From G963665595 sp963665595 (GTDB lineage Bacteria; Actinomycetota; Coriobacteriia; Coriobacteriales; CADBOM01): DNA of 64,000 nucleotides. The notes under the pieces were generated by a model. That model had not been told where the DNA came from and made no database searches. It saw nothing but the letters and a program-made list of their open reading frames with translations. The DNA is taken from contig CAXXJK010000009.1 in NCBI GenBank assembly GCA_963665595.2, positions 351,446 to 415,445 on the forward strand, written 5' to 3'. Position 1 is the first letter of the stretch, and every line of letters starts with the position of its first letter. Position numbers and translations under genes: made by a program. Below, piece after piece: positions 51,703 through 60,242 of this stretch.

Positions 51703-54700
51703 CTATTGGTGCCCCACCGCCTTGATGGCCTGATCAAGCCTTTGGCTCACCAATTTCGTAACACCAGCAGCCTGCATCGACACTCCATACAAACATTCGG
51801 CCATCTCCATGGTCCGGCGCTGATGCGTTACCAGTATGAGCTGAGTATGTGTACGAATCGAATCGAGATACGCAATCAAACGGACCAGATTCGAATCGTC
51901 AAGCGCCGCTTCCACTTCATCAAGAATGTAGAATGGCACGGCACGTGTACGATATATTGCAAACATCAGGGCAAGCGCCACAAGAGATTTCTCGCCACCG
52001 CTCATCAAAGAAAGCTTGGTAATCTTCTTTCCCTTCGGATGAGCAATGACCTCAACACCGATCGCATCGGGCTCGTCTCCCTCCATAAGCACAAGCTCAC
52101 CGGCGCCGCCAGGAAACAGAACGGAGAATATGTCGGTAAAATTCCTATTTACAATCTTGAATGTCTCTTGGAATTGATTTTGCATCTTGCGATCAAGCGC
52201 TCGAGATATAACCGTGAGTTTCTTGCGCGCATCCTCCAGATCAGCAATCTGCATCTCTATTGCTTCATGACGTTCCCTGAGCGTTTCATACTCTTCGCGT
52301 GCAACATGATTCACTGCACCAAGACTTGCAATTTTATGACGGAGGGTTTCAGCGCGTGATTCTATTGCCTGTCGATTCTCAGGCGCAGGAATCCTGAGCG
52401 CTTCTTCAAGCGATGTACCATTTTCAGAAACTATCCGCTGGATACCGTGCTCTACTTCGTTTTCGATCTTTGCCTTTTCAATGCGCATTACGTTCAGACG
52501 TTCCTGAACCTCTACAAGGTCTTTTCTCGCATCTTCAACGGCCTGTGCAGACTCCCCAATAATCGCTTTGAGGGTGGTTGAGTCTGAGAGTCCCAGACGT
52601 GACTGCTCCTGTAAACGTGCGCCAATAGAAGCCGCGTCGCGATACAATCTCTCATATATCTCATACAGTGGGTCAACCCGAGTACGAATAATCGAAAGGT
52701 TGCGGGCAGTCTCGCGCGATACTCCCAGCATTTTCTCAAGTTCTTTGATCTCAGTGCGCAGGCGCTCAACATGGTTCTTATGGAAATTTATTGCCCCTTT
52801 GCGGGTTTCCATATCAACTTTGCATTCGTTTATTTCGTCATAGACAGCCGAGCGTTCTTGATTAATCTGATAGAGTTCTTCAGAGCTCGCCTCGACCTTG
52901 CCTTTGAGCTCACCCAATTCAGCCGTAATGACTTCGATACGATGCTCATACTCTTCAAGCAATGGAGCAGCAGATCCCCGCTTGACGTTCAACTGTTTTA
53001 GGCGTTCTTCAATATCGCTACGTTTCGCCACAAGATCTGTCATTGAACGTTCGAGGCGCGCGACTTCTTCTCGAGCAGAATCGCCCATGCCCTGCAACCG
53101 CGCGCGCGTTTGGGATAACTCAAAATCATCCTGTTGAGCAAGCAAAAGATTCTGTTCCGCTTCAGATACGGCCATCTCTGCGTCGCCTAATTTACAGGTA
53201 AACTCTTCGATGCGAGCCGTAATGTCCATGAGTTTTCGCTTACGAGCAAGCACGTTATTTGCAACCGAAGCCTGAGCACCCAACGTAACTTTACCATTTG
53301 GCCACACAATCGAACCATCGCGTGTAACAAAACGAGCACCAGTAGTATCCTTCTCAAAAAATCGAAGCGCCAACTCAAGGTCTTTTGCCACGTAGACATC
53401 GCCGATCAGTGCCTCGGCTAGTTCGAGATGCTCAGATGATACCGTGATGGTATCGAGAAGACGGATGCCTTTATCGCTGCGAACACGAAAATCCGGACGC
53501 ATGTCATGCGCGGGGAGCAGCGACACTTCTCCCTCTATGTCCGTCTGCAACGTCAACTGAGCGGCGATGGCAATCGCTACGTCGTTGGTGTCGATAACGA
53601 GTGCAAAGACCTCGTTGCCCAGTAAACGTTCGATAACCTGTTCATACTCGCCCGTCTCAAGAAAGATGTCCGGAAGAGCTTCCATGGTACCGGGAAACTT
53701 ATCTCTGTTTTGAGAGATCCACGTTACCGCAGGACTCGCATTCTCGAATGCCTTGCCAAGTTCTTCAAGAGCGATAGCCTCCGCACGTAACGCCGCAAGT
53801 TCATCTTGAATCTTTGAAACTTCGGCCTTGCGAATATCTACGATGCGGACACGCTTGTCGATATCAGATTTCGCGAGAATCGAATCGCTCTCTGTTTTGC
53901 TGAGATCAGTTTCGATTATTTTGAGCTTTCCGCGACGTTCGGCAAGCAGATGCTGCATTGAGGAGAACTCCTCTTCAATCTGATTTGCTCTATCGGTCAG
54001 CAGCCCTTCCTCAAGATCAACTGACTCAAGCAGGTCTTTTGCCTTGGCAAGCGCTGTGCCGGTAGTGTCAAGGGCCTTTTCATGATTGCGCAGCGAAGAG
54101 GCAGCACTGTTATATGCCTCGTCTACGATACGACGCTTCTTATTGATCATCTCGGAACGACGATTCAGCTCAGTGAACTGGCCGTAGAATGCATCAAGAC
54201 CGGCAGTATTCTCGTCGTGTGCACGCTCTGCTTCGTCAAGTTCTGTGCGTGCCGTACTCAAGCGAGCTTCAGAATTATAGATGACAGCGCGAAGATCTGA
54301 AAGACGGGCAACCATGTTCTTGCCCTTCTCTTCCACCAGACGCACCGAGGTATCTAAGCGCTGCATAATTGACTGACAACGAATGCGCTGCTCGTTAAGA
54401 TCACCCACATAGATGCCTTTTTCTTCAAGCGCACGCTGTCGCTTCGAAAGCTCCTCTTCTTTTTCTGAAAGCCTGAATCCCACGAGCTCGGCCTCAGCTT
54501 CTATTTCAGTTTCTTGGCGTTTTATAACGTCCCATCCGCTCTGCAGAGAACGCAAATCATCCACCGCAAGCGCAAGATCAACCTTTTTGAGTTCACCCGC
54601 ATATTCATCGTAGCGTTGAGCGCGGGAGGCTTGCCTTTCAAGAGGTTTGAGCTGGGAATCTATAACTTTGAGCACATCACGAACGCGATCGAGCGTAGTG

Positions 54701-55254
54701 TCCATCTTCTTGAGTTGACGAGAGGCTCGTATCTTTCGTTCTTTATGTTTTAAAGTCCCCGCCGCCTCTTCTATGAGAAGACGACGATCTTCTGGCCGCG
54801 CATTGAGAAATTCGTCAAGCTTGCCTTGACAGATAATCGAATGTACGCCTTCGCCAATCCCAGAATCATGAAGGATATCGATGACATCTCGGCGTAATGA
54901 GGGCGCGCCATTTATGAGATATTCGCTCTCACCGTTGCGATACATGCGGCGCGTTATAGCAACTTCTTCAAATTCAATAGGAAGTATGTGGTCGGAGTTA
55001 TCCAGTACAATATCCACCTCGGCAACGCCTACGGCTTGACGCGCAGAAGAACCTGCAAATATGAGTTCTTCCATCGAGGAAACGCGTAGACTTGAAGCTT
55101 TTCTTTCTCCGAGAACCCAAAGAACCGCTTCGGAGATGTTCGACTTGCCTGAGCCGTTTGGCCCCACAATCGCCGATACCCCTGGCTCGAAATTTATAGT
55201 CGATTTGTCAGCGAAAGATTTAAACCCTTTCAGCGTTAATGATTTAAGATACAC
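51703..55254 (-). CDS. smc: chromosome segregation ATPase SMC
   Basis: Condensin core protein that organises and separates chromosomes. The 1183 residues have Walker A GPNGSGKSN (31-39), long coiled coils broken by the hinge (about 500-670), and the C-terminal signature LMSGGEKSLVALALMFA with Walker B FYILDEVEAALDD. The start is GTG at 55252-55254, giving the usual YLKSLTLKGFKSFAD start; an ATG 11 codons earlier lacks a ribosome site. scpA and scpB are not in the window. Confidence 0.97.
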   Translation of the reverse strand: MYLKSLTLKGFKSFADKSTINFEPGVSAIVGPNGSGKSNISEAVLWVLGERKASSLRVSSMEELIFAGSSARQAVGVAEVDIVLDNSDHILPIEFEEVAITRRMYRNGESEYLINGAPSLRRDVIDILHDSGIGEGVHSIICQGKLDEFLNARPEDRRLLIEEAAGTLKHKERKIRASRQLKKMDTTLDRVRDVLKVIDSQLKPLERQASRAQRYDEYAGELKKVDLALAVDDLRSLQSGWDVIKRQETEIEAEAELVGFRLSEKEEELSKRQRALEEKGIYVGDLNEQRIRCQSIMQRLDTSVRLVEEKGKNMVARLSDLRAVIYNSEARLSTARTELDEAERAHDENTAGLDAFYGQFTELNRRSEMINKKRRIVDEAYNSAASSLRNHEKALDTTGTALAKAKDLLESVDLEEGLLTDRANQIEEEFSSMQHLLAERRGKLKIIETDLSKTESDSILAKSDIDKRVRIVDIRKAEVSKIQDELAALRAEAIALEELGKAFENASPAVTWISQNRDKFPGTMEALPDIFLETGEYEQVIERLLGNEVFALVIDTNDVAIAIAAQLTLQTDIEGEVSLLPAHDMRPDFRVRSDKGIRLLDTITVSSEHLELAEALIGDVYVAKDLELALRFFEKDTTGARFVTRDGSIVWPNGKVTLGAQASVANNVLARKRKLMDITARIEEFTCKLGDAEMAVSEAEQNLLLAQQDDFELSQTRARLQGMGDSAREEVARLERSMTDLVAKRSDIEERLKQLNVKRGSAAPLLEEYEHRIEVITAELGELKGKVEASSEELYQINQERSAVYDEINECKVDMETRKGAINFHKNHVERLRTEIKELEKMLGVSRETARNLSIIRTRVDPLYEIYERLYRDAASIGARLQEQSRLGLSDSTTLKAIIGESAQAVEDARKDLVEVQERLNVMRIEKAKIENEVEHGIQRIVSENGTSLEEALRIPAPENRQAIESRAETLRHKIASLGAVNHVAREEYETLRERHEAIEMQIADLEDARKKLTVISRALDRKMQNQFQETFKIVNRNFTDIFSVLFPGGAGELVLMEGDEPDAIGVEVIAHPKGKKITKLSLMSGGEKSLVALALMFAIYRTRAVPFYILDEVEAALDDSNLVRLIAYLDSIRTHTQLILVTHQRRTMEMAECLYGVSMQAAGVTKLVSQRLDQAIKAVGHQ

Positions 55255-55354
55255 AGAACCTGATTTCCTGTTCTCACTCGGCCCCATACAATATGCCAAC
55301 GGATGACATCATATGCTACAGTTTAAAGCAACAGGAACTCCTTGCCCATGACTA

Positions 55355-56113
55355 TCAATCATTTTCGACTAAATCCGTATCCCCATATATCAACTTGATA
55401 GCTTCCGACGCAGCTTGAGTTTCTGCCTCTTTTTTCGAGCGTCCCCGCCCTTGCGCCAAGGGCTCATCATCGATGCAGACCTCAACGGTAAACGTACAGT
55501 CATGCGGCGGACCCTCCGTTTCAACAAGCCGATAATGAGGATGACGGTGGTCGACCTGAAGTAACTCCTGCAATATAGACTTTGAATTTGTGGGTGCCCA
55601 TGCTTGATCTTCGTGAATATGAGGGCCAAGCGTTCGGAGAACGAAGGAGCGCGCCAGTTCAATACCCCCGTCTATACGCAGCGCCGCGACCACTGCCTCA
55701 TAGACATTTTCCAGGGCATGTTTCATTCCTCTATTACCGGAAACCTTTTCGCTCGAGCCAAAAACAACTATATCGCCAAATCCAAGTTCGCGAGCAACCC
55801 TAGAGAGAGTTTCACCCGAAACCACCGACACCTTCAGACGTGTAAGAAATCCTTCGTCAAATGAAGGAAATCTGTGGAAGACCTCTGCGGCGACCATAGC
55901 ACCTACTAAGGAATCTCCATAGAATTCGAGACGTTCATAGGAATAGCGTGCATCCCCATCCTCAACAGCAGAGGGATGAGTAATCGCAGCTTCAATAAGC
56001 GACGCATCCTGAAAATGATATCCCAGTATTTTTTCGACAGATGCGATGCGGGCCGCCATAGTTTGTTCACCGGAAGATATGCCCACTCTCCCCTTTTGCT
56101 TATGTCCGCTCAT
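55355..56113 (-). CDS. rnc: ribonuclease III
   Basis: Cuts double-stranded RNA, including rRNA precursors. The 252 residues have the nuclease domain (about 22-160) with YERLEFYGDSLVG (Glu63, Asp67) and a C-terminal dsRNA-binding domain (about 175-245, with RGRSKKEAETQAASEAI). The second signature reads KHALENVYEAVVAAL: catalytic Glu139 is present, but the conserved Asp three residues before it is Asn136 (AAT at 55706-55708). The ATG at 56111-56113 touches the acpP stop; an in-frame ATG at 56059 is an alternative. Confidence 0.94.
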   Translation of the reverse strand: MSGHKQKGRVGISSGEQTMAARIASVEKILGYHFQDASLIEAAITHPSAVEDGDARYSYERLEFYGDSLVGAMVAAEVFHRFPSFDEGFLTRLKVSVVSGETLSRVARELGFGDIVVFGSSEKVSGNRGMKHALENVYEAVVAALRIDGGIELARSFVLRTLGPHIHEDQAWAPTNSKSILQELLQVDHRHPHYRLVETEGPPHDCTFTVEVCIDDEPLAQGRGRSKKEAETQAASEAIKLIYGDTDLVEND

Positions 56114-56356
56114 CTAGGACAACAGCCTTTCCACATCTCGAACCGCATCTCCGATAGTATGCACATGTTCGAAATCTGACTCGGGAACCGTGATGTTGAA
56201 CTCATCTTCGATGGAAATCAAGATCTGAAACATATCAAGAGAATCTGCGTCGAGATCTTCCAAAAGGTTAGTGGTATCGCGAAGACTGGCCGGATTAAGA
56301 GCCAGCTGATCAGCGATGATCCCCAACATCGTGTGATATAGCGTATCGTAATCCAA
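56114..56356 (-). CDS. acpP: acyl carrier protein
   Basis: Carries growing acyl chains on a phosphopantetheine arm. The 80 residues have the attachment Ser39 in EDLDADSLDMFQI, followed by DEFNITVPESD. The start is TTG at 56354-56356, seven bases after the plsX stop, with GGATAGG as ribosome site. The open frame continues far upstream through plsX, but that part is an antisense-free shadow of plsX and unlike any ACP. Confidence 0.94.
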   Translation of the reverse strand: MDYDTLYHTMLGIIADQLALNPASLRDTTNLLEDLDADSLDMFQILISIEDEFNITVPESDFEHVHTIGDAVRDVERLLS

Positions 56357-56363
56357 AGCAAAC

Positions 56364-57416
56364 CTATCCGTTGAGACCTTGGGCCAGAGATTCTCCTGAA
56401 TCATCTTCCAGCGAATCCTGAACCGCAAGAGCCTCTTCGATGCGCTGAGGAAGCCCCTGACGTGCTGCTTTCGCTGATGTAATGATTCCGTTGCAGATAG
56501 CGGTCGCAGATGAAGAACCGTGTCCGATAATAACAACATTTTTCAGACCGAGAAGAGGTGCTCCTCCGTACGTATCAGCCGATACCTGGTCCTTCAATTC
56601 ATGAAGAGCCGACTTAAGGCCGGCAGCAGCGAGCATGTTCTTAAATGATGCGTGCATAATCTGCTGTATAGCTCCAAACAAAACCCGGGAGGTACCTTCT
56701 ATGGTTTTCAAGGCAACATTACCCGTAAAGCCATCGGTCACTATGACATCATACGTTGCTTGGAGTATGTCGTTGCCCTCCGCGTTTCCCGCAAATCCTT
56801 GTACAGATTTGCGCATGAGAGCATGAGCTTCCTGGGCAAACTGAGAGCCTTTCTCATCCTCCTCGCCAATATTTAGCAATGCGATGGAGGGGTCTACCGT
56901 ATTCAAAACACACTGACTGTAGATACGTCCCATTTCCGCAAATTGAACAAGGTAGCTTGGCAGACAGTCGGCGTTTGCGCCCACGTCAGTCAGCACGATA
57001 GGTTTTACTGGAGAGGGAACAACCGTGGCAATAGCTGGTCGTTTAACCGTATTCAGCCTACCAATAATGATCGTCGCCGCCGCAAGACAGGCACCCGTTG
57101 AGCCTGCCGAGAAGAAGGCTTGTGCTCGGCCCTCTTTGACCAAACGGCACCCTACAACAATCGATGAATCCTTCTTCTGACGAACTGCCTGAGCGGGATG
57201 TTCACCCATTGAGATGACTTCAGTAGCAGCGACTGCTTGCACGCGATCAGGAAAACAAGCGGCAAATGGGCTCACGATTTCTGCAAAGCCCGTTACCAAC
57301 ACCGAAAGATCGTCATCGCGAGCAAGCGCCTCAGCGATTCCCTCCAGAACAACATCTGGCGCGTGATCCCCGCCCATTGCGTCTACACAGACACAAATCT
57401 TGCCGTTTGATGACAT
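56364..57416 (-). CDS. plsX: phosphate acyltransferase PlsX
   Basis: Makes acyl-phosphate from acyl-ACP for the PlsY-dependent first step of phospholipid synthesis. The 350 residues start with CVDAMGGDHAPDVVLEGI and contain GSTGACLAAATI, LTDVGANADC, TDGFTGNVALKTIEG and VIGHGSSS, all typical. The ATG at 57414-57416 has GGAAGGAA upstream; an ATG seven codons earlier is less likely. It leads a transcript that also carries acpP and rnc and has its own promoter. Confidence 0.96.
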   Translation of the reverse strand: MSSNGKICVCVDAMGGDHAPDVVLEGIAEALARDDDLSVLVTGFAEIVSPFAACFPDRVQAVAATEVISMGEHPAQAVRQKKDSSIVVGCRLVKEGRAQAFFSAGSTGACLAAATIIIGRLNTVKRPAIATVVPSPVKPIVLTDVGANADCLPSYLVQFAEMGRIYSQCVLNTVDPSIALLNIGEEDEKGSQFAQEAHALMRKSVQGFAGNAEGNDILQATYDVIVTDGFTGNVALKTIEGTSRVLFGAIQQIMHASFKNMLAAAGLKSALHELKDQVSADTYGGAPLLGLKNVVIIGHGSSSATAICNGIITSAKAARQGLPQRIEEALAVQDSLEDDSGESLAQGLNG

Positions 57417-57489
57417 TTTTAATTCCTTCCGCATCAAGCAACAGTTATTAAACAGTTCCAGCCATTGTGATCATATATCAACACAGAGT

Positions 57490-57518
57490 ATTATCCTGTA
57501 ACGCAAGCCAAAGGTCAA
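57490..57518 (-). promoter_or_regulatory. promoter of the plsX-acpP-rnc-smc-ftsY-ffh transcript
   Basis: Minus-strand TTGACC (57513-57518), a 17-base spacer and GATAAT (57490-57495); both hexamers match five of six. It lies between the rpmF terminator and plsX, so plsX is uncoupled from rpmF. Confidence 0.75.
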
Positions 57519-57550
57519 AAGCAGTTTGGCAAAACCACACTAAGACAAAA

Positions 57551-57576
57551 AGGCCTTTCCTATGATGGAAAGGCCT
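57551..57576 (-). terminator. strong hairpin terminator after rpmF
   Basis: Perfect ten-base stem AGGCCTTTCC/GGAAAGGCCT with a six-base loop, followed on the minus strand by TTTTTGTC. It lies 30 bases after the rpmF stop. Confidence 0.92.
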
Positions 57577-57606
57577 GCCTACTACAAGATGTGCTGATCC
57601 ACTCCG

Positions 57607-57786
57607 CTATTCAGTAACAATGACTTCGCGATCACGATAGTAGCCACAATTGCCACATACATGATGCGGTAATTTAACGGCACCACATTGGGGACAGATA
57701 GAACGACCCTTAGTTTCGATCACGTCATTGGCACTGCGACGCGAATGAGTGCGCGCACGTCCTGTCTTTCGCTTAGGTACAGCCAT
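57607..57786 (-). CDS. rpmF: 50S ribosomal protein L32
   Basis: A 59-residue large-subunit protein. It starts AVPKRKTGRARTHSRRS and carries the zinc-ribbon form: Cys31 and Cys34 (CPQC), Cys44 and Cys47 (CGNC). All four Cys are present, so this is the zinc-dependent type. The ATG at 57784-57786 has GAGGAG nine bases upstream. It usually travels with yceD, as here; a promoter in the 150-base gap and the strong terminator suggest it is also transcribed alone. Confidence 0.97.
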   Translation of the reverse strand: MAVPKRKTGRARTHSRRSANDVIETKGRSICPQCGAVKLPHHVCGNCGYYRDREVIVTE

Positions 57787-57852
57787 CTTCTTTAACTCCT
57801 CGAATACTGTATGCCCGAACCATCGGACATGTTGATTTTCGCACGAGACGAT

Positions 57853-57881
57853 ATGCTACCATGCTCGAATCGTTTTGTCAC
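57853..57881 (-). promoter_or_regulatory. candidate promoter for rpmF
   Basis: Minus-strand GTGACA (57876-57881), 17-base spacer, TAGCAT (57853-57858); five and four matches of six. It lies 67 bases before the rpmF start. Confidence 0.5.
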
Positions 57882-57936
57882 CTGCCAGATAAATTCTACA
57901 CGAAGAAATAGTTCGTTGAAACAAGAAAAACGCTCG

Positions 57937-58473
57937 TCAAGACTCTGAAGAGAACTTTATATCCTGCAAAATTGAAAATGGATTATCAGAGTTTAGCTGT
58001 CCCGAGCATTCGCAGGAATCATTGTTAAGATTTGTGCCACACCGTGAACAAAGACCTTTGCAATCGTCATCACACAGTAATACCGCCGGTATCTCGAACA
58101 CAAGAGCAGCGCGAATACAGTCCGAAAGTTCGATCGTACCATCAGGCGCAACAATATCAAATTCGTCGGCCTCAAGACCATCAGGCGTATCTTCCTCGGA
58201 AAAGACAAAGAACCCCTCAATTTCGCCGTCTGCCCGAAACGTAACAGGCTCGAGACAACGAGCACATGAGCCTATGACGGTCGCCGAAATCGTCCCGCCG
58301 ACCACAACGCCACTTCCCACATGAGAAAAATCGACGTGATAAGAGATATGATCAGGAAGAGCATATTGCATACAACCAACAAAAAGTCTGTCCTCGGGAA
58401 GGACTCCTTCGAGAGAGACAAAATCACCCGCATTCTCTAATGCAGGAAGAAGATGATAGTTAAGCGATGCCAT
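57937..58473 (-). CDS. yceD: YceD (DUF177) family protein
   Basis: Conserved protein linked to 23S rRNA accumulation in some bacteria and plants; its biochemical role is unclear. The 178 residues have the family CARCLEPV motif near 70 and a Cys-rich C-terminus CDDDCKGLCSRCGTNLNND followed by CEC, likely binding a metal. It starts two bases after the upstream coiled-coil gene and has no ribosome site of its own, implying coupling. The yceD-rpmF order is widely conserved. Confidence 0.92.
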   Translation of the reverse strand: MASLNYHLLPALENAGDFVSLEGVLPEDRLFVGCMQYALPDHISYHVDFSHVGSGVVVGGTISATVIGSCARCLEPVTFRADGEIEGFFVFSEEDTPDGLEADEFDIVAPDGTIELSDCIRAALVFEIPAVLLCDDDCKGLCSRCGTNLNNDSCECSGQLNSDNPFSILQDIKFSSES

Positions 58474-58475
58474 AG

Positions 58476-58940
58476 TTAGCGAGACGAACGATTATTGAGA
58501 CGGTCTCGGCAACGACGAACATTCTCATTGAGCGATTCGAGAGAAGTTTCGATATGCTGAAATACGCTATCAGCATAATCTTCGGCACCAGCGCGAACAG
58601 AACGCTCCATTTCATGCGCATCAGCAAGAATATTTTCAGCCTGCTGATTGGCAATTCTGACAACCTCTTGTTCGCTTGCGATAGTCAGCGCTTGGTTGCG
58701 AGCGTCCTCAAGGATGCGATTACATTCAGCCTGCGCATCTTCGATCATACCTTCACGCTCTCGCACGATCATACGCGCTTGTGCAAATTCAGGAGGAAAC
58801 GCGTCCCGAATATCGTTGATGATATCAAGAACTGGTATAAGCTCTATCTGGCGCTTGTTACTGTTTCCAAGCACTGACTTGCTGTCCTCAATGTAATCCG
58901 ATAGTTCGTCCAAAAGTGCCAATACGCCTGTTTCGTCCAT
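58476..58940 (-). CDS. coiled-coil protein of unknown function between coaD and yceD
   Basis: A 154-residue protein made almost wholly of charged helix (REREGMIEDAQAECNRILED; ESLNENVRRCRDRLNN) that should form a coiled coil from about residue 45 on. The pattern resembles F0 subunit b and DivIVA-like proteins but lacks a membrane anchor or lipid-binding start, so neither name is justified. The N-terminus (DETGVLALLDELSDYIEDSK) is an acidic helix. The ATG at 58938-58940 has GGAAGGG upstream; the in-frame start 22 codons earlier does not. Similar genes sit at this place in related actinobacteria, from memory. Confidence 0.8.
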   Translation of the reverse strand: MDETGVLALLDELSDYIEDSKSVLGNSNKRQIELIPVLDIINDIRDAFPPEFAQARMIVREREGMIEDAQAECNRILEDARNQALTIASEQEVVRIANQQAENILADAHEMERSVRAGAEDYADSVFQHIETSLESLNENVRRCRDRLNNRSSR

Positions 58941-59059
58941 CTTATTCCCTTCCAAAAGCCATGCTTCATAATGATTATAGTGTGTTTCATGGCAATTAGC
59001 CTTCACATATGTTGTTAATATTAGTGCAGAAGCCCCTCTTCAACAACTTCGCCTTAAAA

Positions 59060-59083
59060 AACATCGTCTATTAGTTCGGTGTT
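59060..59083 (-). terminator. weak terminator after coaD
   Basis: Imperfect stem AACACCG/CGATGTT (one mismatch) directly followed by six T residues on the minus strand, 20 bases after the coaD stop. Confidence 0.4.
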
Positions 59084-59102
59084 GCACTAAATTTCCAGAT
59101 TT

Positions 59103-59606
59103 TTAAAGATACTTGCTTTCCAAAGCCGCTTCTACAACTGACGGCACAAAAGTATGGACGCTGCCACCAAGAGAAGCTATCTCCCGGACAACCGAAGAAC
59201 TAAGATACATATTTTCAGGTGATGACATAATGAAGATGGTTTCCATGTCTCTGTTGAGCTGGTAGTTAACAGCTGCCATTTGAAATTCCATTTCAAAGTC
59301 GGTCAAAACACGTAAACCCTTTACGACTACTCGAGCATTGATAGAATGCGCAAAATCAACGAGAAGATTGGAAAACGGCATGACTGTTACATTTTCGATA
59401 TGAGCAGTAACCTGTTTGACGAGATCGACTCGCTCTTCAAGCGTAAAAAGCGTGCCCACATCATATTTTTTCTCTGAGGAGGCGACGCCCACCACGACCT
59501 CATCGAAAATCTGGGCACTGCGTTCAATAACATCTAAGTGCCCGGAGGTGATGGGGTCAAATGTCCCCGGCACCAGAGCACGTTTTATTTCTCGGCTTGC
59601 ATTCAT
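59103..59606 (-). CDS. coaD: phosphopantetheine adenylyltransferase
   Basis: Makes dephospho-CoA from 4'-phosphopantetheine and ATP. The 167 residues have the nucleotidyltransferase motif GTFDPITSGHLDVI (T/HxGH near 21-24), KGLRVLTDFEMEFQMA, and YLSSSVVREIASLGG near the C-terminus. The ATG has GAGGAGG seven bases upstream and overlaps the rsmD stop by four bases, the common rsmD-coaD pair. Confidence 0.97.
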   Translation of the reverse strand: MNASREIKRALVPGTFDPITSGHLDVIERSAQIFDEVVVGVASSEKKYDVGTLFTLEERVDLVKQVTAHIENVTVMPFSNLLVDFAHSINARVVVKGLRVLTDFEMEFQMAAVNYQLNRDMETIFIMSSPENMYLSSSVVREIASLGGSVHTFVPSVVEAALESKYL

Positions 59607-60226
59607 CGTCGGTCCTCCTCTTGATAACTGATATAGTCAATCTCGGTTATCCCATAACGTTTATTCAGTACAACATCAAATCTTCCCGTACACGCGCTTG
59701 CACGAGGCCCCTCGGCAAGTCGCGAATCATCAAAACTGAAGGTATTATTTCCATGTTCATAGACGATAAGCGCATCTTCTCCAAGATTTCCGCCCATAGA
59801 AAGATCCTCAAGTAATCGACAGACACTTTCTCCAGAACATGCGTAAGGCGGATCAAGGATAATCAATCCAAACGGCCCACCGCGCAAAGAAGTGTTACGT
59901 CGAGCAAGCGCGCAAACATCTTCCCCATAAAAAGATATCATATCCTGAGGAATATCGAGAACTGTTGCGTTGGATTCGATAATCGCCAGCGCGCGACGGT
60001 TCGCCTCTACAAATGTGACGTGCGAGGCACCACGTGAGAGCATCTCAAAGCCAATCGCCCCACTGCCTGCAAACGCATCAAAGACTGAGACCCCTAGCAT
60101 ATCCCCAACATAGGAAATGATCGAACTGGCCATGGCCTCACGCACACGATCAGTCGTCGGGCGCGTGCTCGATGCCGCAATAGTTTTGATTACGCGTCCT
60201 TTGTATTTACCAGATATTATCCTCAT
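59603..60226 (-). CDS. rsmD: 16S rRNA (guanine(966)-N2)-methyltransferase
   Basis: SAM-dependent methyltransferase acting on 16S rRNA. The 207 residues start with RIISGKYKGRVI, have RPTTDRVREAMASSI, motif I VFDAFAGSGAIGFE near 57, and the catalytic DPPYA near 125. The ATG at 60224-60226 has AGGAG nine bases upstream; a longer frame overlaps recG and is unlikely. It follows recG by 16 bases. Confidence 0.95.
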   Translation of the reverse strand: MRIISGKYKGRVIKTIAASSTRPTTDRVREAMASSIISYVGDMLGVSVFDAFAGSGAIGFEMLSRGASHVTFVEANRRALAIIESNATVLDIPQDMISFYGEDVCALARRNTSLRGGPFGLIILDPPYACSGESVCRLLEDLSMGGNLGEDALIVYEHGNNTFSFDDSRLAEGPRASACTGRFDVVLNKRYGITEIDYISYQEEDRR

Positions 60227-60242
60227 CAAATCAATCTCCTGA

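Noticed and set aside
51706..52359. 217-codon plus-strand ORF opposite smc
   Set aside because: Antisense to the conserved SMC C-terminal domain; long antisense frames are common in such genes and no ribosome site is present.
56357..56539. N-terminal extension of acyl carrier protein into plsX
   Set aside because: The extra 61 residues do not resemble any ACP and read plsX codons in another frame; the TTG at 56356 has a ribosome site and gives normal length.
58476..58940. ATP synthase b subunit or DivIVA
   Set aside because: Only the coiled-coil composition is similar; the membrane anchor of subunit b and the lipid-binding start of DivIVA are absent.
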